DNA of 64,000 nt from JANYCO01 sp035535995 (GTDB lineage Bacteria; Bacteroidota; Bacteroidia; Cytophagales; Cytophagaceae). A program made the position numbers and the translations under genes. Under the pieces are notes generated by a model. It was given only the letters and a program-made list of their open reading frames with translations, was not told the origin of the DNA and did no database searches. Shown here piece by piece: positions 45,320-54,071 of this stretch. Position 1 is the first letter of the stretch. Every line of letters starts with the position of its first letter. The stretch spans positions 62,001 to 126,000 of the forward strand of contig DATLOZ010000019.1 of NCBI GenBank assembly GCA_035535995.1. Reading direction: 5' to 3'.

Positions 45320-45358
45320 GTAATACGATATTTTTTTTTCATGCTCTTTTTTGTGTAA
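45320..45358 (+). promoter_or_regulatory. Candidate shared promoter, site F
   Basis: GTAATAC at 45320 with TTTG exactly 30 bp downstream (45350-45353, TTTTTTGTGTAAG). It precedes the mscS-like ATG at 45378. Confidence 0.4.
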
Positions 45359-45377
45359 GAACAAAATAAAAGAGAAA

Positions 45378-46298
45378 ATGGAGACGGATTTTTCAAACTG
45401 GACAATTATACTATTCCATAAACTTGATAAATGGTGGGTAGAGCTGATCGACAACCTTCCGAATATTGCGCTCGCTACGATCGTGATGGTATGCTTTATT
45501 TTCCTGGCGCGTTTTGTCCGGAGTTTTACCGGCCGTGTCATGCCACGTGTATTGCATCGGCATACTGTCAATAGTCTTATCTCCAATGTTGCTTATTTAA
45601 TTGTAGTTCTCTTCGGGCTTTTTGTGACCTTAAATATTCTCAACCTGAACCAGGCTGTTTCTTCATTACTTGCCGGTGCGGGAATTATCGGATTGGTGCT
45701 GGGATTTGCTTTCCAGGATATTTCTGCAAATTTTATTTCCGGTATCTATATCGCTTTTAAAAGACCTTTTGAAATAGGCCAGAGTATTGATACAAACGGC
45801 TACTCCGGTACGATTGAAGATATTGAGTTACGCACCACTACCATTCGTACCTATCAGGGAGTACATTTATTAATTCCCAACAAAGAAATTTTTCAAAAAC
45901 CGATATTAAACTATTCGCGCGGAACAGACCGAAGGATCGAACTGACCTTTTCTTTGGCACCGCAGTTTGATCTTAAAAAAGTCTTGACACTATGTAAGCA
46001 GGCGATTGAAAAACTCGATTATATAGAAAAAGCAAAACCAGTAGAAGTTTACTTCACAGGCTTTGCAGACAATGTAGTAAAAATGGCTGTGTGGTTTTGG
46101 ATCTATAATGATAAACCACCAGGGTTCATGGTAGCGCAAAATGATGCGATCGTAAATATTGTAGAAGCATTGTATACCAATAATATTTCATTGGTCGTAA
46201 CGCCCTTCCCGCCGGCAGAGCCTGCCGCGGATAAGGATGACAACAAAGAAGGCAAAGAAAAAATATTGGAATCACATCAAAACGGTAAAGAATATTAG
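45378..46298 (+). CDS. Small-conductance mechanosensitive channel (MscS family)
   Basis: 306 residues from the ATG at 45378; a TTG 27 bp upstream is less likely. Three membrane helices; the pore helix TM3 reads SSLLAGAGIIGLVLGFAFQD and is followed by ISANFISGIYIAFKRPFEIG, the MscS signature. A cytoplasmic beta/alpha vestibule and a charged tail (about 20 residues with many Glu, Lys and Asp) follow. Opens on membrane tension to release osmolytes. Fits the stress character of the region. Confidence 0.92.
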   Translation: METDFSNWTIILFHKLDKWWVELIDNLPNIALATIVMVCFIFLARFVRSFTGRVMPRVLHRHTVNSLISNVAYLIVVLFGLFVTLNILNLNQAVSSLLAGAGIIGLVLGFAFQDISANFISGIYIAFKRPFEIGQSIDTNGYSGTIEDIELRTTTIRTYQGVHLLIPNKEIFQKPILNYSRGTDRRIELTFSLAPQFDLKKVLTLCKQAIEKLDYIEKAKPVEVYFTGFADNVVKMAVWFWIYNDKPPGFMVAQNDAIVNIVEALYTNNISLVVTPFPPAEPAADKDDNKEGKEKILESHQNGKEY

Positions 46299-46316
46299 GC
46301 GTAATTTTTTTATAAT

Positions 46317-47141
46317 ATGAATTTTACTAAACCTCAACTTCTTGCGAAAGACCTCGGTTTTGCAGAAAGTCCCTTATGGCACCCCGAGGGTTACCTTCTC
46401 CTGAGCGATGTACAGAAGAACCGGATTTTGAAATGGCAAGATAAAAAGCTTTCTGTTTTTTTGGAAGAAAGCGGCTGGAAAGGAGCGCTTACCGAACAAC
46501 ATTCTGACCAACCCGGTGCCAATGGCCTGGCGCTTGATGCCTATGGAAACCTTGTTTTTTGCCAGCACGGAAGTTATGCGATCGCCCAACTAAAACCCAA
46601 TAGGGAAGTAGAAACGATCATTGATCATTATGAAGGAAAGAGATTAAACAGTCCGAATGACCTTTGCATTGCACCCGATGGAAGTATTTATTTTACGGAT
46701 CCTCCTTATGGGATTAAAGATAAAAAACTGCAACCCTCCTTCGCACAGCGATTGGCGGGCGTTTACAGATGGTATAAAAATGAACTTACCTTACTGACAG
46801 ATGATTTTAATTATCCAAACGGAATTTGCTTTTCTCCCGATTATAAATATTTATATATAGGCTCCGCCGATGAACGAGAACAAAGGGTTAGACGATACCA
46901 ACTTTCGAATGGGCAATTAAAAAGTGGCGTGACTTTCACAAAGATCAATGCAGATGGTATCAAGACAGATAGTGAAGGGAATGTCTATCTGGCTACCCAA
47001 AAAGGGATAAAAATACTGTCAAGCAATGGTGAAGAAAAATACCTGATCCCTCTTCCGGATCCTGCTACTAATCTGTGTTTTCATAAAGATAAAATTTACA
47101 TTACCACCCCCTCAAAACTTTATGAATGTTATCGTTTTTAA
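46317..47141 (+). CDS. SMP-30/gluconolactonase-like beta-propeller
   Basis: 274 residues, no signal peptide. Six-bladed propeller with the metal-binding signature: Glu in FAESPLWHPEG, RLNSPNDLCIAPDGSIYFTD, NYPNGICFSPD and ADGIKTDSEGN. These bind one calcium or zinc ion and open sugar lactones. Starts 18 bp after the mscS stop, so probably one operon. Confidence 0.9.
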   Translation: MNFTKPQLLAKDLGFAESPLWHPEGYLLLSDVQKNRILKWQDKKLSVFLEESGWKGALTEQHSDQPGANGLALDAYGNLVFCQHGSYAIAQLKPNREVETIIDHYEGKRLNSPNDLCIAPDGSIYFTDPPYGIKDKKLQPSFAQRLAGVYRWYKNELTLLTDDFNYPNGICFSPDYKYLYIGSADEREQRVRRYQLSNGQLKSGVTFTKINADGIKTDSEGNVYLATQKGIKILSSNGEEKYLIPLPDPATNLCFHKDKIYITTPSKLYECYRF

Positions 47142-47164
47142 ATTGCCCGTATAGTAAATGTTTT

Positions 47165-47200
47165 AATTCAACATTCATAATTCAACATTCATAACTCATA
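47165..47200. repeat. ACTCAACATTCATAA family repeat copy
   Basis: Two direct units (AATTCAACATTCATAATTCA, then ACATTCATAACTCATA) between the gluconolactonase gene and the next promoter. Confidence 0.65.
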
Positions 47201-47231
47201 TGGTAATTTTGTAATACTTGTTTTATAAACT

Positions 47232-47268
47232 GTAATGCATTCTTGCTCAAAGAATGAAATCTTTGTCA
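47232..47268 (+). promoter_or_regulatory. Candidate shared promoter, site D
   Basis: GTAATGCATTC at 47232, identical for 11 nt to site A, and TTTG exactly 30 bp downstream (47262) in ATCTTTGTCATAG. Confidence 0.5.
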
Positions 47269-47289
47269 TAGACAAAATGAGTGACAACG

Positions 47290-47436
47290 ATGGCAAAGAA
47301 ATATTCAAAACCCACAAACGCGGCGGATGCTGCAAAGAGTTTTTATAACGATAAACAAAATCCACAACCCGACTTTTCCGGATTGAAGCGATTAAAATTT
47401 CTTCCGGATTTAAAAGTGCTATTGATCTATAGATAG
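47290..47436 (+). CDS. Possible 48-residue small protein
   Basis: ATG at 47290, TAG at 47434-47436, three bases before the next gene's ATG. Begins MAKKYSKPTNAADAAKSFYN and ends VLLIYR: basic, no signal peptide. The start resembles small basic proteins of this phylum, but the tail looks unusual and a frameshifted relic is possible. Position between promoter D and the 47440 gene supports translation. Confidence 0.4.
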   Translation: MAKKYSKPTNAADAAKSFYNDKQNPQPDFSGLKRLKFLPDLKVLLIYR

Positions 47437-47439
47437 AGG

Positions 47440-48219
47440 ATGAAGAAGAAAATCGGCAAAGTAATTTTATACCTTGTTCTTTTGCTGTCTTTTCACTTGA
47501 GCATTGCCCAGCACGGAGATACCTTGCGTACTGCAGATTCTACGTTATATCTTCTTTCGCATTCTTCTACGGGTATTATCAATTATACTAATATCAGTCG
47601 TTCTTATTTGCTGAACAATCTTTTTAAATTTAATATCATCCGTAAACGACTTTCCTTCAATACCGCCAACAGCTGGGTCTATGGTAGTCAGTTGACCGGG
47701 ATTACCAACAATGATTACAACTCCTATGCTGACCTGGATTACCTGAAAGCGGTACAACGATTTTACTATTGGGGTTTGCTTAATTACGATAAGAGTTATT
47801 CCCTTCGAATATATGACCGTCTGCAAACAGGTGCAGGCGTTGGTTACAGCGTTCTTACTAATCCAAAATACAGCCTGGTACTAAGTGACGGTTTTTTATA
47901 TGAATATGTTCATCTCTATGATATACCAGAATTCTACAACACACCTTATTACAGTACAGTAAGGAATTCTCTACGAATCAAATACCACGTGGAGATTGGA
48001 AAGATCTTGGTTTTCGATGGCATGAATTTCTGGCAACCTTCTTTGTTATCAAAGGAAGATTATATTGTTAAACTAAACAATTCACTTTCGCTAAAAATAA
48101 AACGTTGGCTAAGTTTCACCGTCGCTACCACCTACAACAAACTCAACATAAGCAAAACAGAAAATTTCCTCTGCACGATCGGGCTTACCTTCCAAAAGAC
48201 TTTTGTAGTGAAGAAATAA
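47440..48219 (+). CDS. DUF481-like outer-membrane beta-barrel protein
   Basis: 259 residues. Signal peptide (ending LSIAQ), then alternating hydrophobic strands with many Tyr and aromatic residues, ending in a strand (FLCTIGLTFQKTFVVKK). Layout agrees with DUF481 (YdiY-like, salt-induced outer-membrane protein), though I judge this from pattern only. Possibly co-transcribed with the tiny frame upstream. Confidence 0.7.
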   Translation: MKKKIGKVILYLVLLLSFHLSIAQHGDTLRTADSTLYLLSHSSTGIINYTNISRSYLLNNLFKFNIIRKRLSFNTANSWVYGSQLTGITNNDYNSYADLDYLKAVQRFYYWGLLNYDKSYSLRIYDRLQTGAGVGYSVLTNPKYSLVLSDGFLYEYVHLYDIPEFYNTPYYSTVRNSLRIKYHVEIGKILVFDGMNFWQPSLLSKEDYIVKLNNSLSLKIKRWLSFTVATTYNKLNISKTENFLCTIGLTFQKTFVVKK

Positions 48220-48355
48220 CCAGGATTGGGCTATTAACAAGGCCTGTAACTCTTCCCATTCTAAACCTGATGGGAAAGCTACAATCATTTCAAACAGTCG
48301 TGTAACATAAAATCCATCTGTTTTCACGATTTTTCACACACGAAAACACAAAAAA

Positions 48356-48919
48356 ATGAAAGGGAGGTTAATATGGATTATTATGGTGTATGGCTTATTG
48401 CTATCATGGTTTGCAAATGGTCAGCAAAGGCTTGATTACAGGAATGAAAAAGCAGACGAACGGATCGCTCTTGAAAAAGACCGCCGAGCAGAAGTAGCGC
48501 AGGAACTACAAGCAATGACGGTAGAGTTGATCGAATTACATCACCAGGCCAAACAATCGCACTGGAATCTTACCGGTCCGCTTTACATCCAGCTTCACGA
48601 GCTGCTTGACGAATACGATGAGATATATCTCGAGTACGCCGACAAAGTAGCGGAGCGAATGTTACACATTGGCGCGAACGTAGACGGAAGTTCGGAGACC
48701 GTTTCCAAAACAGCTAACATTGGCACAATTCCGAAGGGGCCAATCAGCGATAAACAAATGCTCGATCTCATGAGCAGCCATATTTTTATGGTGGCAGTAC
48801 GCGTTCGTCAACGCATAGATAAGTTTGGAAAACTGGACGAAGTTTCTTCTAACCTCTTACAAGAATTAAGTTACAAGCTCGACAAACAAGTTTGGCAATT
48901 GAGAGTGCATCAGCAATAA
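48356..48919 (+). CDS. Dps/ferritin-like protein with an N-terminal export signal
   Basis: 187 residues. The Dps domain starts near residue 40 and keeps every inter-subunit ferroxidase ligand by Listeria Dps spacing: His69, His81, Asp85, Asp96 and Glu100 (HHQAKQSHWNLTG, LHELLDEYDE, YADKVAERM). Dps proteins oxidise iron with peroxide and store it in 12-mers. Unusually, residues 1-22 (MKGRLIWIIMVYGLLLSWFANG) look like a signal peptide or membrane anchor, so this one is probably periplasmic. Followed 25 bp later by a small membrane protein gene. Confidence 0.88.
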   Translation: MKGRLIWIIMVYGLLLSWFANGQQRLDYRNEKADERIALEKDRRAEVAQELQAMTVELIELHHQAKQSHWNLTGPLYIQLHELLDEYDEIYLEYADKVAERMLHIGANVDGSSETVSKTANIGTIPKGPISDKQMLDLMSSHIFMVAVRVRQRIDKFGKLDEVSSNLLQELSYKLDKQVWQLRVHQQ

Positions 48920-48944
48920 TGTATCACCTAAAGAAGGAGGCGTT

Positions 48945-49334
48945 ATGACATTGTACGAACAAATTATTTATCTTTTTCTTCTAGCCCTTCCGGTTGCTTG
49001 CATCGCCTGGACCGTAACACACGAAGAAGTTTTTCGTGAACCTCGTGAATATTGCATCAATGCCAGCACGCAGCGCAAAACCATTCTGGAAAGAAAATTT
49101 TTTTATCTCTTCACCTGTGAATATTGCTTTAGCCATTACGTTGTACTTTTCTTCCTGATCATTACCAGTTATAAATTATTGTGGATGGATTGGCGTGGAT
49201 ACCTCATTGCTTTTTTCGCTATGGTCTGGATCGCCAATGCTTATATGAGCTTGTTCGCCTTGCTCCGAATGAAGATCAAATCAGAAGGAACAGAAGCGAA
49301 TCTTATGAAAGAAGAAATCGAACATATGAAATAA
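48945..49334 (+). CDS. Small membrane protein with CEYC motif
   Basis: 129 residues, three membrane helices. LFTCEYCFSHYVVLF at residues ~54-68 places a CxxC pair at a membrane face. The C-terminus is charged. A purine-rich AAAGAAGGAGG ribosome-binding site precedes the ATG. No family recognised; the layout recalls DUF1360-type proteins. Followed by a hydrolase gene eight bases after the stop. Confidence 0.7.
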   Translation: MTLYEQIIYLFLLALPVACIAWTVTHEEVFREPREYCINASTQRKTILERKFFYLFTCEYCFSHYVVLFFLIITSYKLLWMDWRGYLIAFFAMVWIANAYMSLFALLRMKIKSEGTEANLMKEEIEHMK

Positions 49335-49342
49335 AACTGATC

Positions 49343-50344
49343 ATGGAACAAAAAGAAAAAATAAGAGACCTTGGTATTGCGTTAAAAGTATTATTGCTTG
49401 TGCTGGTAGCGATCGTAATCTGCGGATTGATTCAAACCCACGCCAGTCCGCCTGCCTCGACTATTCAATACATACATTTTACTTCGCAGGGAAAATCGCT
49501 CGACATGGCCTATGTGTATAGAAAGTCAATGAAAGCAGGAGGAGAGACGGTATTGCTTTTGCATGGAAAAAATTTCAGCAGCGCTTACTGGGAGAACACG
49601 ATGGATTTTTTGCTCGGACATGGATACAACGTACTAGCTCCTGATCAGATCGGATTTGGAAAGTCTACTAAGGCAACGCAATACCAATACAGCTTTCAGC
49701 AGCTCGCAGCCAATACGAAAAAACTTCTGGATACGCTGAACATCGAGAAAGTAACAGTAATCGGTCATTCCATGGGAGGCATGCTGGCAATCCGTTTTGC
49801 ACTGATGTATCCATCGGTTTGCACAAGACTAATTCTGGAAAACCCTATCGGTCTCGAAGATTGGAAATTGAAAGTACCCTATACTACGATAGACAACGAA
49901 TATAAGAAAGAGCTTGCGCAAACACGTGCGAAGCTCAAGGAATATATGACTGAAAACTATTTTCATGGTGTGTGGAAACAAGACTACGAGCCGCTGTTGG
50001 ATCAAAGCGCTTCTTACCTCAACCAAAAAGATTTTTCTGCTGAAGCAAAATGTATGGCGCTCACTTCCGATATGATCTTTACGCAGCCGGTCTGTTATGA
50101 ATTTTCAGCAATCAAAGTTCCCGTAGCGCTCATCATCGGTCAGGCCGATCATACGGCGATAGGCAAGGACCGCGTTACACCCGAGCAAGCAGCTTCCATG
50201 GGCGATTATCCGGTATTAGGACAAAAAGCTTCCGAAGCGATCAAAGGCTCCAGGCTTTTGGAATTGGATGGCATCGGACATATTCCGCACATCGAAAATT
50301 TTAAATCCTTTAGCCAAAATCTCCTAAAAGAGTTAAAGATATAA
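49343..50344 (+). CDS. Alpha/beta-hydrolase with N-terminal membrane anchor
   Basis: 333 residues from the ATG at 49343; the long upstream frame starting at 49181 overlaps the previous gene and is not used. One helix (ALKVLLLVLVAIVICGLIQ) then an exported hydrolase domain: LLLHGKNFSSAYW, PDQIGFGKS, nucleophile elbow IGHSMGGM, and the final His in LDGIGHIPHIEN. Possibly periplasmic esterase or peroxidase-like hydrolase. Translationally close to the CEYC membrane protein. Confidence 0.87.
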   Translation: MEQKEKIRDLGIALKVLLLVLVAIVICGLIQTHASPPASTIQYIHFTSQGKSLDMAYVYRKSMKAGGETVLLLHGKNFSSAYWENTMDFLLGHGYNVLAPDQIGFGKSTKATQYQYSFQQLAANTKKLLDTLNIEKVTVIGHSMGGMLAIRFALMYPSVCTRLILENPIGLEDWKLKVPYTTIDNEYKKELAQTRAKLKEYMTENYFHGVWKQDYEPLLDQSASYLNQKDFSAEAKCMALTSDMIFTQPVCYEFSAIKVPVALIIGQADHTAIGKDRVTPEQAASMGDYPVLGQKASEAIKGSRLLELDGIGHIPHIENFKSFSQNLLKELKI

Positions 50345-50436
50345 TTCATGCACTCTTCGCTTCCTCTGCTATCGGCAGTGAAATACCACAGATTATAAAC
50401 AAGCATATTTCAAAAGAACTAAAAACAATAAAATAT

Positions 50437-52041
50437 ATGGAATCTTCAGCCCAAAACTCAAACGAACAACTCACCTCCGGATCGCACGTTCCCTACTGGG
50501 TAGACTCCGTGCCAGCCATTCAATATGAAAAACTGTCATCCAACATGGAAGTAGACGTAGTGATCGTAGGCGGAGGAATTGCAGGCGTCACCGTAGCCTA
50601 TTGCCTGAGTGAATCAGGAAAAAAAGTAGCATTGGTAGAAGACGGCAACATCGGAAGCGGCGAGACAGGAAGAACTACAGCACACCTCGTAACAGCGCTG
50701 GACGACCGCTACTATGAATTCGAGCGGATCTACGGAAAGAAAAATTCAAAGATCATCGCGCAAAGTCATGCAACTGCAATTGATTTTGTAGAACGTGTGA
50801 TCGCTGCGGAGAACATCGACTGTGATTTCCGAAGAGTGAACGGATATTTGTTGCGCCACCCTTCCGATAAACCAGAGTCCCTCGAAATGGAGCTGGAAGC
50901 CGCTCTGCGAGCAGGATTAGAAGTAGAGCGCGTCTCCATTATTCCGGGAATGGAAAATGAACATGATGCGCTTGAGTTCTACAACCAGGCAGAATTTCAT
51001 CCGCTCAAATATTTGAAAGGCTTATGCAATGCTATTATTCAAAACGGAGGATACATCTGCACCAATACACACGCTAAAGAGATCGACGAAGAAGGAATTG
51101 TAAGCGACGAAGGATATAAGATCTCCGCAAAACATGTAGTGATCGCTACGAACAGCCCGGTCAACGATCGTTATATCATGCATTTGAAACAATTTGCTTA
51201 CCGTACATATGTAGTTGCATTCAAAGTAAACAAAGATCAATTTCCCGCAACACTCTGGTGGGACACTGGAGATTTCAACGTCAATGCGCAGATCCCTCCT
51301 TATCATTATGTACGAACACAAAAGCTCGATGACACACACGATCTCTTAATCGTAGGAGGAGAAGACCATGCCGTAGGACTTGCCGACGCTGATGAGAAGC
51401 TTGAAGAAGAACGTTATCAATTTCTTGAAAAATGGGCGAAGGAACATTTCGGTGCATTAGGAGAGATTGCGTATCGCTGGTCTGGACAAATTATAGAACC
51501 GATGGATTCACTTGCATACATTGGAAAAAATCCTCTCGATAAAAACAATGTATACATCATCACCGGCGATTCCGGAAATGGTATGACGCATGGAACCATA
51601 GGAGGAATGCTGATTAACGATCTTATTCTAGGAAAAGAAAATGAATGGGAAAAAATTTATAGTCCTTCGCGAATGAAAATATTTTCTTCCGGCAAAACTT
51701 TGTTCAAAGAATTTGTCGGAGGAATGATCAGTTATTTAAAAAATAAACCGGACCATGTAGAGACACAAGTCAGAGACATTCCGGTAAACGAAGGAAGGAT
51801 CATCGAATACAATGGAAAAAAATGCGGTGCCTACCGCGACGAAAACGATACGATCCATTTTGTGTCAATGGAGTGTACGCACCTGGGTTGTACGATCAAA
51901 TGGAACAACGATGAAAAAAGCTGGGACTGTCCGTGCCATGGAAGTCGCTTCAACTATGAAGGCCATGTATTAAACGGCCCAGCCAATGAGCCGCTTCCGG
52001 CTTATCAGAAAAAAATGGATTTGCATGCAATGCCTAAATGA
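50437..52041 (+). CDS. FAD-dependent oxidoreductase fused to a Rieske [2Fe-2S] domain
   Basis: 534 residues. N-terminal DAO-type flavoprotein: VDVVIVGGGIAGVTVAYCLS (Rossmann GxGxxG), then GETGRTTAHL and, near 380, ITGDSGNGMTHGTIGGMLI. From about residue 440 a Rieske domain with ligands Cys480, His482, Cys498 and His501 (ECTHLGC and CPCHGS). The same architecture occurs in gamma-glutamylputrescine-oxidase-like proteins with C-terminal Rieske. The amine or amino-acid donor is unknown; electrons can pass from FAD to the cluster within one chain. Confidence 0.92.
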   Translation: MESSAQNSNEQLTSGSHVPYWVDSVPAIQYEKLSSNMEVDVVIVGGGIAGVTVAYCLSESGKKVALVEDGNIGSGETGRTTAHLVTALDDRYYEFERIYGKKNSKIIAQSHATAIDFVERVIAAENIDCDFRRVNGYLLRHPSDKPESLEMELEAALRAGLEVERVSIIPGMENEHDALEFYNQAEFHPLKYLKGLCNAIIQNGGYICTNTHAKEIDEEGIVSDEGYKISAKHVVIATNSPVNDRYIMHLKQFAYRTYVVAFKVNKDQFPATLWWDTGDFNVNAQIPPYHYVRTQKLDDTHDLLIVGGEDHAVGLADADEKLEEERYQFLEKWAKEHFGALGEIAYRWSGQIIEPMDSLAYIGKNPLDKNNVYIITGDSGNGMTHGTIGGMLINDLILGKENEWEKIYSPSRMKIFSSGKTLFKEFVGGMISYLKNKPDHVETQVRDIPVNEGRIIEYNGKKCGAYRDENDTIHFVSMECTHLGCTIKWNNDEKSWDCPCHGSRFNYEGHVLNGPANEPLPAYQKKMDLHAMPK

Positions 52042-52044
52042 TAT

Positions 52045-52308
52045 CTGAACCTTGATTCTCGGGATTAGAAGATTTACAGGATTGTTATTGCAGGATTTTT
52101 GTTTTTAGAAAATTTGTCGGCCGTTGATGATTTAACTGGAAACTCCAATGTTAAAGTAATAGAAAATATAAAAGATGTATTTAATAAAAATTATAGAAAA
52201 TGAAGAGTCTTTTTAAATCCGCTTGTATAGTGGAATATAGAAGAATACTTAAATAAATCTCGTAATAATAATCCTGTAAATCTTCTAATCCTGAGAATCA
52301 GGGTTCGG
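52045..52308. repeat. 45-bp inverted repeat (AATCCTG..AATCA.GGTTC family) around 174 bp
   Basis: Arms at 52045-52089 and 52264-52308 differ at four positions, all transitions, each of which leaves a G-U pair in a plus-strand transcript. The left arm begins 4 bp after the FAD-Rieske stop and the right arm ends 16 bp before the topoisomerase start. The enclosed 174 bp is AT-rich and has no reading frame. Confidence 0.85.
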
Positions 52309-52324
52309 ACAAAATAATACGACT

Positions 52325-53422
52325 ATGCTATTACTAACAGACGGCCTAAAACTTCCCGATAAAAAAATTAAAACCATTCTTCACGATACGAAGAAGACCG
52401 CTAGCGCTATACACCTGGCTTACGTAACCGACGCGGAGCCAGGAATCACGCGTGTGAGAAAGGGCGATAAGTTTTTATATAAAAAAGGAAATAAAAAACT
52501 AACAGACATCGATACACTCAACAGGATCAAAAGCCTCGTGATACCGCCAGCCTGGGAGAATGTATGGATCTGCACACAGGAGAACGGACATTTGCAAGCT
52601 ACCGGATTTGATTTGAGGGGAAGAAAACAATATCGCTATCACCCACTTTGGAACACGCTGCGGAATCATACTAAATTTTACCGCCTTTACGAGTTTGGTC
52701 AATCCATGCCAGAAGTGCGAAAACGTTTGGAGCATGATCTTTCTCGCTCCGGCTTGCCGTTGGAGAAAGTACTGGCCACCGTAGTAAGCCTGATGGAGCG
52801 AACAAGTATAAGAATTGGAAATGGGATGTATGAAAAACTCTACGGTTCTTTTGGCTTGACTACACTCAAAGACAAACATGTGAAGATCCATGGAGCGGAG
52901 ATGCGTTTTATTTTTAAAGGAAAAAAAGGAGTTTCGCACAATATTAGTATTAAAAGTAAAAGACTTGCCAGCATTGTTAAAAAATGTCAGGACATTCCCG
53001 GTCAAGAATTATTTCAATACTTCGACGACGATGGGAAACATCACCACATTGATTCGGGAATGGTGAATCATTATCTGAAAGAAATTTCCGGCGGACAAGA
53101 TTTTAGTGCCAAAGATTTTCGTACCTGGGCGGGTAGTGTGCATGCCCTGCAAGCCTTCCAGGAAGTAGAGATCGCTGAAACGATGACAGCCACGAAACGA
53201 AATATTGTAGCAGTATTGGACGCCGTAGCAAGCCACTTAGGCAATACACGCAGTGTGTGTAAAAAATATTATGTACATCCTGTTTTAATTTCTTTATACG
53301 AAAAGAAAAAGCTCCACACTTATTGTGAGGAGCTTCCCAAAACGATTAAAGAAAAACCAGGACTGACGAGTGAAGAACAGCTCCTGATGAAGATTTTAGA
53401 ATGCGAAGGAATGGCGTTATAG
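52325..53422 (+). CDS. DNA topoisomerase IB (poxvirus-like)
   Basis: 365 residues. N-terminal domain with ITRVRKGDKFLYKKGNKKL and RIKSLVIPPAWENVW; core with GFDLRGRKQYRYHP; catalytic residues in SIRIGNGMYEKLYGSFGLTTL, KDFRTWAGS and the active-site Tyr316 in VCKKYYVHP. Type IB enzymes relax both positive and negative supercoils via a 3'-phosphotyrosine. Bacterial members are accessory, often next to stress or DNA-repair genes. Confidence 0.95.
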   Translation: MLLLTDGLKLPDKKIKTILHDTKKTASAIHLAYVTDAEPGITRVRKGDKFLYKKGNKKLTDIDTLNRIKSLVIPPAWENVWICTQENGHLQATGFDLRGRKQYRYHPLWNTLRNHTKFYRLYEFGQSMPEVRKRLEHDLSRSGLPLEKVLATVVSLMERTSIRIGNGMYEKLYGSFGLTTLKDKHVKIHGAEMRFIFKGKKGVSHNISIKSKRLASIVKKCQDIPGQELFQYFDDDGKHHHIDSGMVNHYLKEISGGQDFSAKDFRTWAGSVHALQAFQEVEIAETMTATKRNIVAVLDAVASHLGNTRSVCKKYYVHPVLISLYEKKKLHTYCEELPKTIKEKPGLTSEEQLLMKILECEGMAL

Positions 53423-53576
53423 GAATTTTAAATTTAAAATTTAATGATTGTCATTCGAGGAACCTTGTGCAGAATCTGCACAAATAGTTATAATCAAATA
53501 AATCAAGGTCCAGACAATAAACGACACTGCAAACCATGTGCAAACTTCCTCCCAAAGGATACGTCTTTTCTTTATC

Positions 53577-54062
53577 TTAAAATGCTCCAGCCGCAATAAT
53601 TCCTACTAAGAACAAGCAGACTCCGCCAGCAGTAATGAGGCCCGCTTTAGCCAGTTTGTTTTTCGTTTTTTCTTTTTGCAATGCTTTGATCGCTTTATCG
53701 TTCAGATCAAACGATTTATTAGAGATCGCATAAAGAGTATCGATCTTGCTGCGGTATTCCTGGATTGCAGTTGCCTGGATTTCTATTTTTTTATCAAGGT
53801 TGCGGATCAGTTCGTCTTTCGCTTTGCTATCGGCGCGCATCAGGCTATCGAGTTTATCCTGGCTGGAAATGATTGCTTCGTCGTAATATATTTTATTATA
53901 GTATCCTTCGTATGTTTTTTTATCCAGCACGATCATGCTATCGCATTCGGCGGTATAAGTTTGACCTTTTCGTAATCCTTTTTTGACAGTAACGCAATTT
54001 TGTGCGAACGAAGAGGAAAGAGCCACCAGTAGCAGGCAGCAGAGAAGTAGAGGTTTTTTCAT
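53577..54062 (-). CDS. Secreted/membrane protein with coiled coil
   Basis: 161 residues. Signal peptide (SSSFAQ), a short Cys-containing part, a coiled coil of about 70 residues, and a C-terminal membrane helix (AGLITAGGVCLFLVGIIAAGA). Unknown family. It is the second gene of a pair with the 54072 gene (nine bases apart). Confidence 0.7.
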   Translation of the reverse strand: MKKPLLLCCLLLVALSSSFAQNCVTVKKGLRKGQTYTAECDSMIVLDKKTYEGYYNKIYYDEAIISSQDKLDSLMRADSKAKDELIRNLDKKIEIQATAIQEYRSKIDTLYAISNKSFDLNDKAIKALQKEKTKNKLAKAGLITAGGVCLFLVGIIAAGAF

Positions 54063-54071
54063 AGTGTTTGA

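Noticed and set aside
48220..48355. Pseudogene remnant between the DUF481-like and Dps genes
   Set aside because: I looked for a continuing frame and found only short fragments with no recognisable domain.
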